Source of the DNA: CAYJPK01 sp964372035
GTDB lineage: Bacteria > Desulfobacterota > Desulfovibrionia > Desulfovibrionales > Desulfovibrionaceae
DNA: 13,715 nt
Direction: 5' to 3'
Assembly: GCA_964372035.1 (NCBI GenBank)
Contig: CAYJPK010000058.1
Location: 1-13,715, forward strand
In this document: positions 7,907 to 13,715 of the stretch, one piece after another
Numbering within the stretch: the stretch's first letter is position 1
Layout of the letters: the number at the start of each line of letters is the position of its first letter
The notes under the pieces: generated by a model
Told to the model about the DNA's origin: nothing
The model's database searches: none
The model's input: only the letters and a program-made list of their open reading frames with translations
Translations under genes and position numbers: made by a program

Positions 7907-8812
7907 CTAATCGTCTAAACTTCTGCTTTTAATTACAAACAAGCCTTGTGGGCGTTTTTGCAAAATAGTTACAACTAATAAAAGCACTATAGCTTTTGCA
8001 ATAGATGATGAAGTATAATTTTCAGTAAATATGCTAGTAAAGCCAATCATGATTGAAGCTAAAACAGTACCAATTAACTTACCAACTCCGCCAAGAACGA
8101 CAACCATAAAGGAATTTACAATATAGCTTTGCCCAACTGTTGAATCAATCGAACCAAGTAAAGCGATTGAGCAACCAGCAATACCAGCTAAGCCAGAGCC
8201 AAGCGAAAAGGTGAGGTTATCAACCTTACGAGAATTAATACCCATGCACTGTGCCATAGCTCTATGTTGCATAACTGCCCGCATTTGCTTGCCAAAATTC
8301 ATTTTAAAAAGCACGAACCATAAGAACAAAAGACTAAGCAAAACTAAGAAAATAATGAAAAGCCTATTGTAAGAAAAGGTCATACCAAAGAGTGCTAAAC
8401 CACCATTTAAAAAGCTCGGAGCTTCAACATTCACGCCTTGTGCGCCAAAGACAGTTCTAACAAATTGTTGCAAGATTATGCTAACGCCAAAGGTCGCAAG
8501 CAAACTATCAATTTCACGCCCGTAAAGATTTGAAATAACAAATTTTTCTAAAAAGCTTCCAAGACAAAAACTCATCATAAAGGCAACTGGAATTGCCGCA
8601 ATATAATACATAAATAATAAGCTTTCTGGCATGTATAGCTTAAAAAATTCCTGCACCACAAAGGTCATATAAGCCCCAATCATCACAAATTCACCGTGCG
8701 CCATATTAATAACCTTCATTAAGCCAAAGGTAATTGCAAGACCAATTGAAGTTAAAAGTATGATGGAGCTTAAGCTTAAGCTATTAAATATTGTTGTAAT
8801 TAACTGTTCCAT
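7907..8812 (-). CDS. urtB: Urea ABC transporter permease UrtB
   Basis: UrtB is the LivH-like membrane permease, 301 residues, partner of UrtC. The N-terminal motif AITFGLMKVINMAHGEFVMI (26-45), the loop VVLGGVGKLIGTVLAS near 240, and RPQGLF (287-292) close to the C-terminus are family marks; hydrophobic helices fill the rest. It is the short form and lacks the long N-terminal extension that many proteobacterial UrtB proteins carry. The ATG is at 8810-8812 with no good Shine-Dalgarno (GTGGTTTT precedes it). It is separated from urtA by 126 bases containing a strong stem-loop, so permease synthesis may be deliberately lower than that of the binding protein. Confidence 0.95.
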   Translation of the reverse strand: MEQLITTIFNSLSLSSIILLTSIGLAITFGLMKVINMAHGEFVMIGAYMTFVVQEFFKLYMPESLLFMYYIAAIPVAFMMSFCLGSFLEKFVISNLYGREIDSLLATFGVSIILQQFVRTVFGAQGVNVEAPSFLNGGLALFGMTFSYNRLFIIFLVLLSLLFLWFVLFKMNFGKQMRAVMQHRAMAQCMGINSRKVDNLTFSLGSGLAGIAGCSIALLGSIDSTVGQSYIVNSFMVVVLGGVGKLIGTVLASIMIGFTSIFTENYTSSSIAKAIVLLLVVTILQKRPQGLFVIKSRSLDD

Positions 8813-8898
8813 AAAACCACTTGTTATTCCTTTATTTTACACAAGATCTTTAAATAAATGATGCGTCATCTATAGAATTTAAACTTTTTAGGCTAATT

Positions 8899-8933
8899 TT
8901 ATCTACAGGGCTAATTACTAACCCTGTAGATAA
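8899..8933 (-). promoter_or_regulatory. Stem-loop just after urtA, no U-run
   Basis: TTATCTACAGGG (8899-8910) is the exact reverse complement of CCCTGTAGATAA (8922-8933), giving a 12-bp stem with an 11-base loop that begins five bases past the urtA stop. On the minus strand it is followed by AATTAGCC, not a run of T, so it is a poor intrinsic terminator. In binding-protein operons such structures commonly protect the upstream message from 3' exonucleases and allow only partial read-through, which raises binding protein over permease. That role here is inferred. Confidence 0.75.
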
Positions 8934-8938
8934 GTTTA

Positions 8939-10156
8939 TTATTTTGCCTGAAGTGACTTTGCCCAAGGGTATGATACTAAGTATGGATCTGGCTCAACAG
9001 GAGCATCAGTTGCTGATATTTCATAAATAAGACCATCAGCGCTAACCTTACCAATACGTACCGGCTTTGCTAAGTGTTGATACTTACCATTAATTGTCAC
9101 TGTGCCTTCTGGAGCTTTAAATGCAACCTTGCCTGATCTAATTACTTCAAGAACCTTATCAACATCAAAGCTTCCTGCTTTTTCTACTGCTGCTTTCCAT
9201 AAATATACTGCATCATAGCCAGCTTCAGCAGGATCAGAAGTCACACGTTCATCGCCATAAGCAGCTTTATAAGCTTTTACAAATTTTTCATTTTCAGGTG
9301 TTTTTGTTGTTTGGTAGTAATTCCAAGATACTAAGTGATCTTTCAAAATTTCAGCACCAATTGTTGCAATCTCTTCTTCAGCAATTGAAAATGACATTGT
9401 CATGTATTCTTTGCTAGTATAGTTCTTTTCAGCCATTTGTTTGTAAAATGAAACATTGCCTGAACCATTTAAGGTATTAAGAATTACTTCTGGCTTTGCA
9501 CTTTCAATTTTACCTATAATAGCAGCAAAATCTGTTTGATCCATGCTTGCATATTCTTCGCCAACAACCTCAATTCCTTTATCTTTTAATTGAGTTTTAA
9601 TAATCATATTAGCTGTTCTAGGAAATACATAATCTGAACCAAGCAAGAAAAATTTCGTATAGCCTTGAGCTAAAAGATATTCAACAGCTGGCACGATTTG
9701 TTGGTTTGGAGTTGCACCTGTATAAACAATATTTTTTGATGCTTCCATTCCTTCATATTGCACAGGATACCATAAAAGTGCCTCGTAATCTTCAAAAACA
9801 GGCTTTACCGCCTTTCTTGATGAAGAAGTCCAACAACCAAATACAGTTGCTACGCCTTCACTATCAACAAGCTTTTCAGCCTTTGTTGCAAAAACAGATG
9901 GCTCTGATGCGCCGTCTTCTTCGATATATTCAATCTGCTTACCAAGCACACCGCCAGCAGCATTAATTTCTTTAATTGCAAGGACTTCAGCGTCACGAAC
10001 CGCTTTTTCACTAATCGCCATCGGACCTGTGAAAGAATGTAGAATACCAACTTTTACACTGTCAGCATATGCATTTTGGAAAGTACCAGTTAATGCACAT
10101 AATAAAGCACAACTTGCACCTATTGCCATGAATTTCTTGAAAATTGAATTACCCAT
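8939..10156 (-). CDS. urtA: Urea-binding periplasmic protein UrtA
   Basis: UrtA is the extracytoplasmic receptor (type I periplasmic binding fold, LivK-like) that captures urea for UrtBCDE, with 405 residues. A Sec signal peptide is clear: basic residues K7-K8, a hydrophobic core to about 25, then AYA before Asp32. The mature part starts SVKVGILHSFTGPMA. Stretches such as GCWTSSSRKAVKPVFE and LWYPVQYEGMEASKNIVYTG mark the UrtA/FmdD subgroup as opposed to amino-acid binders. The ATG (10154-10156) has AGGAG seven bases upstream, the strongest ribosome site among the transporter genes, fitting the high level such proteins need. The related FmdD of Methylophilus serves urea and short amides, so amide binding is possible. 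A stem-loop follows the stop. Confidence 0.96.
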   Translation of the reverse strand: MGNSIFKKFMAIGASCALLCALTGTFQNAYADSVKVGILHSFTGPMAISEKAVRDAEVLAIKEINAAGGVLGKQIEYIEEDGASEPSVFATKAEKLVDSEGVATVFGCWTSSSRKAVKPVFEDYEALLWYPVQYEGMEASKNIVYTGATPNQQIVPAVEYLLAQGYTKFFLLGSDYVFPRTANMIIKTQLKDKGIEVVGEEYASMDQTDFAAIIGKIESAKPEVILNTLNGSGNVSFYKQMAEKNYTSKEYMTMSFSIAEEEIATIGAEILKDHLVSWNYYQTTKTPENEKFVKAYKAAYGDERVTSDPAEAGYDAVYLWKAAVEKAGSFDVDKVLEVIRSGKVAFKAPEGTVTINGKYQHLAKPVRIGKVSADGLIYEISATDAPVEPDPYLVSYPWAKSLQAK

Positions 10157-10261
10157 TTTGAAACTCCTAAAAATTAATTTATATTAACAATTTGACTTGT
10201 TATTATCTTGTTTATTTAAAACTAAAACGACCAACAAAAGTTTTTTTTATAAAAGCCACTT

Positions 10262-10891
10262 TTACAAAAGTTCTTTAAGTTTAAGGTAGTTAGTAATTAT
10301 TTTAGCACAATGCTCACGCTCAACCTTGCCAGTATTTAAAGTCATGTGATAGGCAACAGGGTCAGTCCAGTCTAAGCCTCCAGTATAATAGCGATAGTAA
10401 TTAGCACGGTATCTATCTGTTTTTTCAATAGTTTTATGTGCTTCTTCCTCTGTCACGCCCAAAAGATTTTTGATGTTTCTTACACAATCTAATCGAGGTG
10501 CTTCAACATAAACGCTAACAACATTAGCCCTATCTCTCAGCAAATAATTTGCACATTTACCAATTATTATGCAGGATTGACTTTCAGCTAAACTATTAAT
10601 TAACTCCGCTTGAATTTTGAAAAGATTGTCATCAGATACAAAATTCCTATCAATCGGAGTTGCTCTTTCTTGCGAAGGAGAAAGATTCATCAAAGCTTTA
10701 AGAAAATGTGAAGTTGATAGCTTTTCATCTACACTTGCAAATTTAGCCTTGTTAATCCCTGAATATTCTTCAAGCATTGCTGGTAGTTGAGTGTCATAGC
10801 AAGGAATATTAAGTTCTTTTGAAAGTAAATTTCCAATATATTTTCCACCACTTCCAAAACCTCTTGCAATTGTAACAACAAAATTCTTCAT
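10262..10891 (-). CDS. Cytidylate-kinase-like protein, role unknown
   Basis: This 209-residue protein belongs to the cytidylate-kinase-like P-loop family, not to true CMP kinase. Visible marks are the Gly-rich loop ARGFGSGGKYIG (9-20), which matches that family's SREFGSGGREIG-type motif, a strand IIIGKCANYLL (108-118), and a basic-aromatic stretch, DRYRANYYRYYTGGLDW (159-175), followed by an Asn in HMTLNTG. The function of these proteins is not established; a small-molecule or nucleotide kinase is plausible. The ATG (10889-10891) has GGAG (10900-10903) eight bases upstream. It is the first gene after the sigma-54 promoter, and 105 bases without a U-tract terminator separate it from urtA, so it is probably expressed with the urea genes. 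Whether it acts in nitrogen metabolism is unknown. Confidence 0.8.
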   Translation of the reverse strand: MKNFVVTIARGFGSGGKYIGNLLSKELNIPCYDTQLPAMLEEYSGINKAKFASVDEKLSTSHFLKALMNLSPSQERATPIDRNFVSDDNLFKIQAELINSLAESQSCIIIGKCANYLLRDRANVVSVYVEAPRLDCVRNIKNLLGVTEEEAHKTIEKTDRYRANYYRYYTGGLDWTDPVAYHMTLNTGKVEREHCAKIITNYLKLKELL

Positions 10892-10985
10892 TAATTTTTC
10901 TCCATGGTTCTTATCAGCCTAAATTAATTACAAAGCTTATCTGTGATAATCTGCGATAGTCTTTGTTCTGGCATATTTCTACATG

Positions 10986-11001
10986 AGCAATAGACGTGCC
11001 A
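10986..11001 (-). promoter_or_regulatory. Sigma-54 promoter for the kinase-urt-ure unit
   Basis: The minus strand reads TTGGCACGTCTATTGCT here, a perfect fit to the sigma-54 (RpoN) consensus TGGCAC-N5-TTGCW with correct -24/-12 spacing. Transcription would start near 10975, leaving an 80-odd-base leader before the kinase-like gene. Sigma-54 promoters need an NtrC-type activator bound upstream, so nitrogen control is the natural reading. I do not see a clear NtrC dyad between 11002 and 11263. Confidence 0.88.
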
Positions 11002-11263
11002 AACATAATAAAAAGCAATTATTTCAAATAGTAAGATGCACAGTTCTAGTTTCAAAACAACTAAAGCATGCGCAATATTACAAAATTGTAGTTTTATTTA
11101 AACAATAAACCATCAAACAAGCTTAATACTAACGCATAAAATCCTTTGTGTATAAGGCTTTATAGCATAAAACACGAACAATGAGCTTTTCTACATTAAT
11201 GTAAATAAAAAAAGATATTTTTTGTGGTTTTTGTTGAAAATAAGGATTAGATAGTCGGTGATG

Positions 11264-11316
11264 AAAAAAAATATTAACATATTGCAGTTAAATAATTTAA
11301 TCGCAATATGTTAATA
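11264..11316 (-). terminator. Intrinsic terminator of fmdAB
   Basis: Reading the minus strand, 11303-11316 and 11272-11285 form a perfect 14-bp stem (arms TATTAACATATTGC and its complement). A further 5-bp stem caps it inside the loop, and an unbroken run of eight or more T (down to 11264) follows at once. It lies about 46 bases past the fmdB stop. The stem is AT-rich, with three G-C pairs in the outer 14, but its length and the U-run make termination likely. It separates fmdAB from the downstream sigma-54 unit. Confidence 0.85.
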
Positions 11317-11362
11317 CATTATCATTGATAGCCAGATAAGCTTATATTGGAGGTACAAAATC

Positions 11363-11713
11363 TTAATGACTAATCATCCATGGGCGAGCAGTTGGAAACA
11401 TTTTTCCTCCATCAGCAGTGTAAAGGGTTCGACTTTTCTTTTCACCACTACTACAGCACGAACAGCCAGCTGGGTGTTTTTTCTCTGCCCTTTCATCTTT
11501 TGTTGAAAACTTTGGTTCATGGCATGATTTTTCATTTCTGGCATGAGCGTCTAGCATATTCGCTGAAAGAGCAGTAATATGAGGTGCATATAATAAAACA
11601 CGACTAGCCTCACTTTTGCAATGAGGGCATACTATTGGCAAGTCATACTCTGACACAGGGCGAAATGCTGAAACTGGTCCACAATTTGGACACATATAGT
11701 CATATAAAGGCAT
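11363..11713 (-). CDS. fmdB: FmdB-family zinc-ribbon protein
   Basis: This is a 116-residue protein of the FmdB family, first described beside the formamidase gene of Methylophilus, where it was proposed to regulate formamidase expression. The N-terminal zinc ribbon has two knuckles, C8-x2-C11 and C29-x2-C32, and begins MPLYDYMCPNCG as the family does. A second Cys group, C84, C86 and C87 (AGCSCCSSG), lies in a basic, low-complexity middle, and the protein ends in RPWMISH, like full-length FmdB from formamidase operons and unlike the shorter generic FmdB ribbons. The ATG (11711-11713) has GGAG (11721-11724) seven bases upstream. It lies 62 bases downstream of fmdA, with a stem-loop between. 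The biochemical role is unproven; it could be regulatory or a metal-binding maturation factor. Confidence 0.88.
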   Translation of the reverse strand: MPLYDYMCPNCGPVSAFRPVSEYDLPIVCPHCKSEASRVLLYAPHITALSANMLDAHARNEKSCHEPKFSTKDERAEKKHPAGCSCCSSGEKKSRTLYTADGGKMFPTARPWMISH

Positions 11714-11727
11714 TTTTATTCTCCGTA

Positions 11728-11769
11728 AAAATGCTAATGCCAGAACGTAAGCTCAAACATTAGCATTTT
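11728..11769 (-). promoter_or_regulatory. Stem-loop between fmdA and fmdB
   Basis: AAAATGCTAATG (11728-11739) and CATTAGCATTTT (11758-11769) are exact reverse complements, giving a 12-bp stem with an 18-base loop. On the minus strand the stem ends in five T and is followed two bases later by the fmdB GGAG ribosome site. It can act as a weak terminator or attenuator, or as an RNA stability element protecting fmdA mRNA. Both would lower fmdB relative to fmdA. Only three G-C pairs make it modest in strength. Confidence 0.7.
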
Positions 11770-11775
11770 GATTAA

Positions 11776-13005
11776 TTACTTATTCGGTGCCATCGGAACA
11801 TCAATTGAACCATCAAGGAACTTTGTAGGCCCACTTACATTTGGCATTAAATCATACTCAAAAATATCAGTTGGAAGCCATAAAGTTGCGCAAGCATTAG
11901 GAACATCAACAACCCCTGAAATATGCCCTTGAACAGGTGCTGTACCTAAAATGGCATAAGCCTGAGCCCTAGTATATCCAAATTTTGTTAAATATTCTAT
12001 AGCATTAAGACAAGCTTGGCGATATGCTACGCTAGCATCAAGATAATATTGTTTTCCTTGCTCATCAACAGAAATACCCTCAAAAATCAAATAATCATCG
12101 TAAGTTGGTGTAATAGGTGATGGCTTGAAAATAGGATTTTTTACGCCATATTTTTCCATACCGTCTTTAATTATATTTACTCGAATATGCAACCAACCAG
12201 GCATTTCAATCGCACCACAAAAAGTAATTTCACCATCGCCTTGAGAAAAGTGCAAGTCGCCCATTGAAAGACCAGCACCATCAACATACACTGGAAAATA
12301 AATCTTTGAACCACGTGATAAATCTTTAATATCGCAGTTACCACCATGCTCACGAGGTGGAACAGTGCGAGCACCTTCTGCAGCAGCCTTATCACGCTCT
12401 TCACCTTTCATCTGTCCCATGTGAGCTGTTTGAGCATATGGTAAATTTGCCAATCCAGGAACTCGATCTGGTTCAGTTTCATATAAGGACTTCTCTCGCT
12501 CATTCCACATATCAAGCATTTTTCTATCTGGCAAACAACCAATCAAACCTGGGTGCAAAATACCTGCATAGCGCACACCTGGAACGTGGCGTGATTTTGT
12601 GAACATTCCTTCAAAATCCCAAATTGACTTTCTAGCCTCTGGAAAATGTTCTGTTAAAAAACCTCCCCCATTGAACTTTGAAAAAAAGCCATTAAAACCC
12701 CAAAGGTGATCGTCAAAAGTGCCAATATCTAAAATATCAACCACCAATAAATCACCTGGCTTTGCGCCTTTTACACCTATCGGACCAGATAAAAAGTGTA
12801 CCTGTGTTAAATCTGCATCTCTAATATCTGCTGCATCATCGTCATTTTTTACCTGCCCACCTGTCCAGTCAAAACACTCTACCCGAAAATCATCTCCAGC
12901 CTCGACCCAACATGCCATAGGAATGTCTGGGTGCCACCTATTATGTACTTTTTCATTGTTATAGGGCGAATCGTTTAGGTCAACCTTGATTAAAGTATCT
13001 GGCAT
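11776..13005 (-). CDS. fmdA: Formamidase (FmdA/AmdA family)
   Basis: This is a cytoplasmic amidohydrolase that splits formamide to formate and ammonia, with 409 residues from the chosen start, matching Methylophilus FmdA in size. It belongs to the acetamidase/formamidase family, unrelated to nitrilase-type AmiF of Helicobacter. Family landmarks are VKGAKPGDLLVVDILDIG (78-95), REHGGNCDIKDL (218-229), GDLHFSQGDGEI (249-260), and the C-terminal region with VPNACATLWLP. The frame is open further upstream to an ATG at 13054-13056, but the ATG at 13003-13005 has GGAGG (13011-13015) five bases away and gives the family N-terminus MPDTLIKVDL, so the upstream 17 residues are dropped. Formamide is the likely substrate; other short amides cannot be excluded. 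It lies downstream of its own sigma-54 promoter and is followed by fmdB. Confidence 0.95.
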   Translation of the reverse strand: MPDTLIKVDLNDSPYNNEKVHNRWHPDIPMACWVEAGDDFRVECFDWTGGQVKNDDDAADIRDADLTQVHFLSGPIGVKGAKPGDLLVVDILDIGTFDDHLWGFNGFFSKFNGGGFLTEHFPEARKSIWDFEGMFTKSRHVPGVRYAGILHPGLIGCLPDRKMLDMWNEREKSLYETEPDRVPGLANLPYAQTAHMGQMKGEERDKAAAEGARTVPPREHGGNCDIKDLSRGSKIYFPVYVDGAGLSMGDLHFSQGDGEITFCGAIEMPGWLHIRVNIIKDGMEKYGVKNPIFKPSPITPTYDDYLIFEGISVDEQGKQYYLDASVAYRQACLNAIEYLTKFGYTRAQAYAILGTAPVQGHISGVVDVPNACATLWLPTDIFEYDLMPNVSGPTKFLDGSIDVPMAPNK

Positions 13006-13180
13006 AATAGCCTCCACATGTTTAAAGTTAGTAAAAATGCAATAAAAAAAACACAAAAACTCTTAATAAAAAACAATGTCCAAAAGCATAGCTAAGAATT
13101 ATCAGTCCCCCAAAAACAGTTTGTTTTTTATTTTTTTAAACTACACTTGGACTTGCTGTAACATTTCAAATTAAGCTAAG

Positions 13181-13195
13181 GCAAAGGCTGTGCCA
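13181..13195 (-). promoter_or_regulatory. Sigma-54 promoter for fmdAB
   Basis: The minus strand reads TTGGCACAGCCTTTGCC, matching TGGCAC-N5-TTGC with correct spacing; only the final W of the consensus is C. The start site would be near 13169, giving a leader of about 165 bases before fmdA. It is the only other place in the window where I find the element with right spacing outside a gene, and both copies face genes for ammonia release. Confidence 0.8.
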
Positions 13196-13201
13196 ATCCA
13201 T

Positions 13202-13225
13202 GCAAATAGCTACTAGCAAATAGCT
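13202..13225. repeat. Direct repeat GCAAATAGCT upstream of fmdA promoter
   Basis: GCAAATAGCT occurs at 13202-13211 and again at 13216-13225, a 14-base period, beginning seven bases upstream of the -24 element of the fmdA promoter. The heptamer CAAATAG also occurs at 11025-11031, 24 bases upstream of the other sigma-54 promoter. It may be a protein-binding site, but the match is short and AT-rich. Confidence 0.4.
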
Positions 13226-13566
13226 TAAGAAATACTTACTCTTATTAGGAAGCTTAAAAACAAAACATTTTATACTTTATAGTGGATTTTTTTAAAGAAC
13301 AAAAAACATATATTTGTAATATTTTATAATATTATTGTATTATTTTAAATGGTTGCAATAAATTATATTGGCTTTATATTTTTTACTTTATTGTATTTTT
13401 TTAAGCATATTTTTTTACAAAAATGTATCAAAGCACTCATATCACCATAACATATCCATGTAATTTCAATATATTATAAAAATATACAATCTAGGTAAAA
13501 ATTAGAAAATTAGTTTTTACTTATTGAGCTTGAACCTTGATTATTAATATTAGTTTTGAATATGAG

Positions 13567-13578
13567 ATTTTGCAAAAT
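13567..13578. repeat. Palindrome ATTTTGCAAAAT
   Basis: A perfect 12-bp palindrome, with GAG and CTC flanks that extend it across a one-base bulge (13564-13582). It has operator-like symmetry. No gene lies close enough to assign a target; the fmdA promoter is almost 400 bases away. Confidence 0.5.
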
Positions 13579-13588
13579 TCTCAACTTG

Positions 13589-13618
13589 GCTTTTATTAAT
13601 TTTCATGCTAATAAAAGC
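13589..13618. repeat. Inverted repeat GCTTTTATTA / TAATAAAAGC
   Basis: A perfect 10-bp inverted repeat with a 10-base spacer (arms 13589-13598 and 13609-13618). On the plus strand it is followed by TTTAATAAAA, too mixed for a clear U-run. It could be the remains of a terminator of a gene outside the window or part of a repeat element. Confidence 0.5.
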
Positions 13619-13646
13619 TTTAATAAAAAACTTTAATATTTGTGAA

Positions 13647-13674
13647 TATAGTAATTTCATCTGAAATTACTATA
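13647..13674. repeat. Near-perfect palindrome TATAGTAATTTCA / TGAAATTACTATA
   Basis: Arms of 13 bases (13647-13659 and 13662-13674) are exact reverse complements separated only by TC. The right arm recurs at 1-13 of the window in the same orientation. Composition changes from very AT-rich to about 51% G+C immediately after it. This fits a dispersed intergenic palindrome or the end of a mobile or repeat element; a binding site for a dimeric regulator is an alternative. Confidence 0.65.
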
Positions 13675-13715
13675 ATTGGCTGCGCTAGCAGGCAATCACT
13701 GCGAAAGCATAAGTG

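Larger units (their letters stand above)
10892..11362. other. Gene-free regulatory gap between the two units
   Basis: This 471-base AT-rich gap has no supportable ORF. From right to left it contains the fmdB terminator (11264-11316), a perfect 12-bp palindrome TACATTAATGTA (11192-11203) about 220 bases upstream of the predicted start site, and the sigma-54 promoter (10986-11001). The stretch 11002-11263 is where an enhancer-binding activator would be expected to bind. Confidence 0.7.
13006..13715. other. Gene-free right flank, very AT-rich
   Basis: I find no coding region in these 710 bases. The part next to fmdA is its leader of about 165 bases, counted from the predicted start near 13169. 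Beyond the sigma-54 box (13181-13195) lies a direct repeat (13202-13225), then a stretch from about 13260 to 13540 that is mostly A and T, as expected of bendable activator-promoter DNA. A group of palindromes occupies 13564-13674. The last 41 bases (13675-13715) are 51% G+C by count, an abrupt change. Confidence 0.6.

Noticed and set aside
9691..9706. TGGCACGATTTGTTGG on the plus strand, sigma-54-like
   Set aside because: Spacing is off by one and the -12 GC is missing; it is inside urtA and would face no gene.
10062..10156. Lipoprotein signal in UrtA (Cys16 or Cys20)
   Set aside because: The residues before the cysteines do not fit a lipobox, while AYA before Asp32 is a good signal peptidase I site.
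10157..10261. Terminator or separate strong promoter between the kinase-like gene and urtA
   Set aside because: The small AAAAG/CTTTT hairpin is followed by A on the minus strand, and I see no pair of -35/-10 boxes with good spacing.
13006..13056. Extended fmdA start adding 17 residues (ATG at 13054-13056)
   Set aside because: No ribosome site precedes it, the added residues (MCFFYCIFTNFKH...) do not resemble the family, and GGAGG sits five bases before the ATG at 13003-13005.
13317..13334. TAATATT/AATATTA inverted repeat
   Set aside because: Made only of A and T in an extremely AT-rich stretch, where such dyads arise by chance.

Overview
The window is an AT-rich stretch in which every convincing gene lies on the minus strand. 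It holds a nitrogen-scavenging locus: a formamidase module (fmdA, fmdB) at the right, a cytidylate-kinase-like gene, a five-gene urea-type ABC transporter (urtABCDE), and a complete urease operon (ureAB, ureC, ureE, ureF, ureG, ureD) running to the left end. There are no rRNA or tRNA genes, no transposase and no CRISPR array.

Organism: low-GC coding sequence with an exported (non-lipoprotein) urea-binding protein and clear sigma-54 promoters fits a Gram-negative bacterium. The gamma and beta urease subunits are fused into one 228-residue protein, and the gene order is AB-C-E-F-G-D. This arrangement is best known from Helicobacter and Campylobacter relatives, but no UreI channel is present and the urea importer is an ABC system. 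I cannot name the taxon; Campylobacterota or another AT-rich proteobacterium is a guess.

Layout in transcription order (right to left): 13715-13006 is a gene-free flank with a cluster of palindromes and a near-consensus sigma-54 promoter (13181-13195) for fmdA. fmdA and fmdB follow, separated by a stem-loop, and end at an intrinsic terminator (11264-11316). A second, perfect sigma-54 promoter (10986-11001) precedes the kinase-like gene, urtA-E and the urease genes. From urtB onward the genes are tightly packed, and I see no terminator with a U-run until after ureD. A strong stem-loop without a U-run sits right after urtA and could set the ratio of binding protein to permease. The last 214 bases at the left are richer in GC and look like a different kind of sequence.

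How it works together: FmdA releases ammonia from formamide, UrtABCDE brings in urea (perhaps short amides too), urease with its nickel chaperones E, F, G and D splits urea to ammonia and CO2, and sigma-54 control of both transcription units points to induction under nitrogen limitation. The loop resembles the fmd cluster of Methylophilus (formamidase, FmdB, urea/amide ABC transporter) joined to a Helicobacter-style urease operon. The least explained member is the cytidylate-kinase-like gene, first in the urea transcription unit. The 13-mer TGAAATTACTATA occurs at both window ends, so the region may be bracketed by a dispersed repeat.
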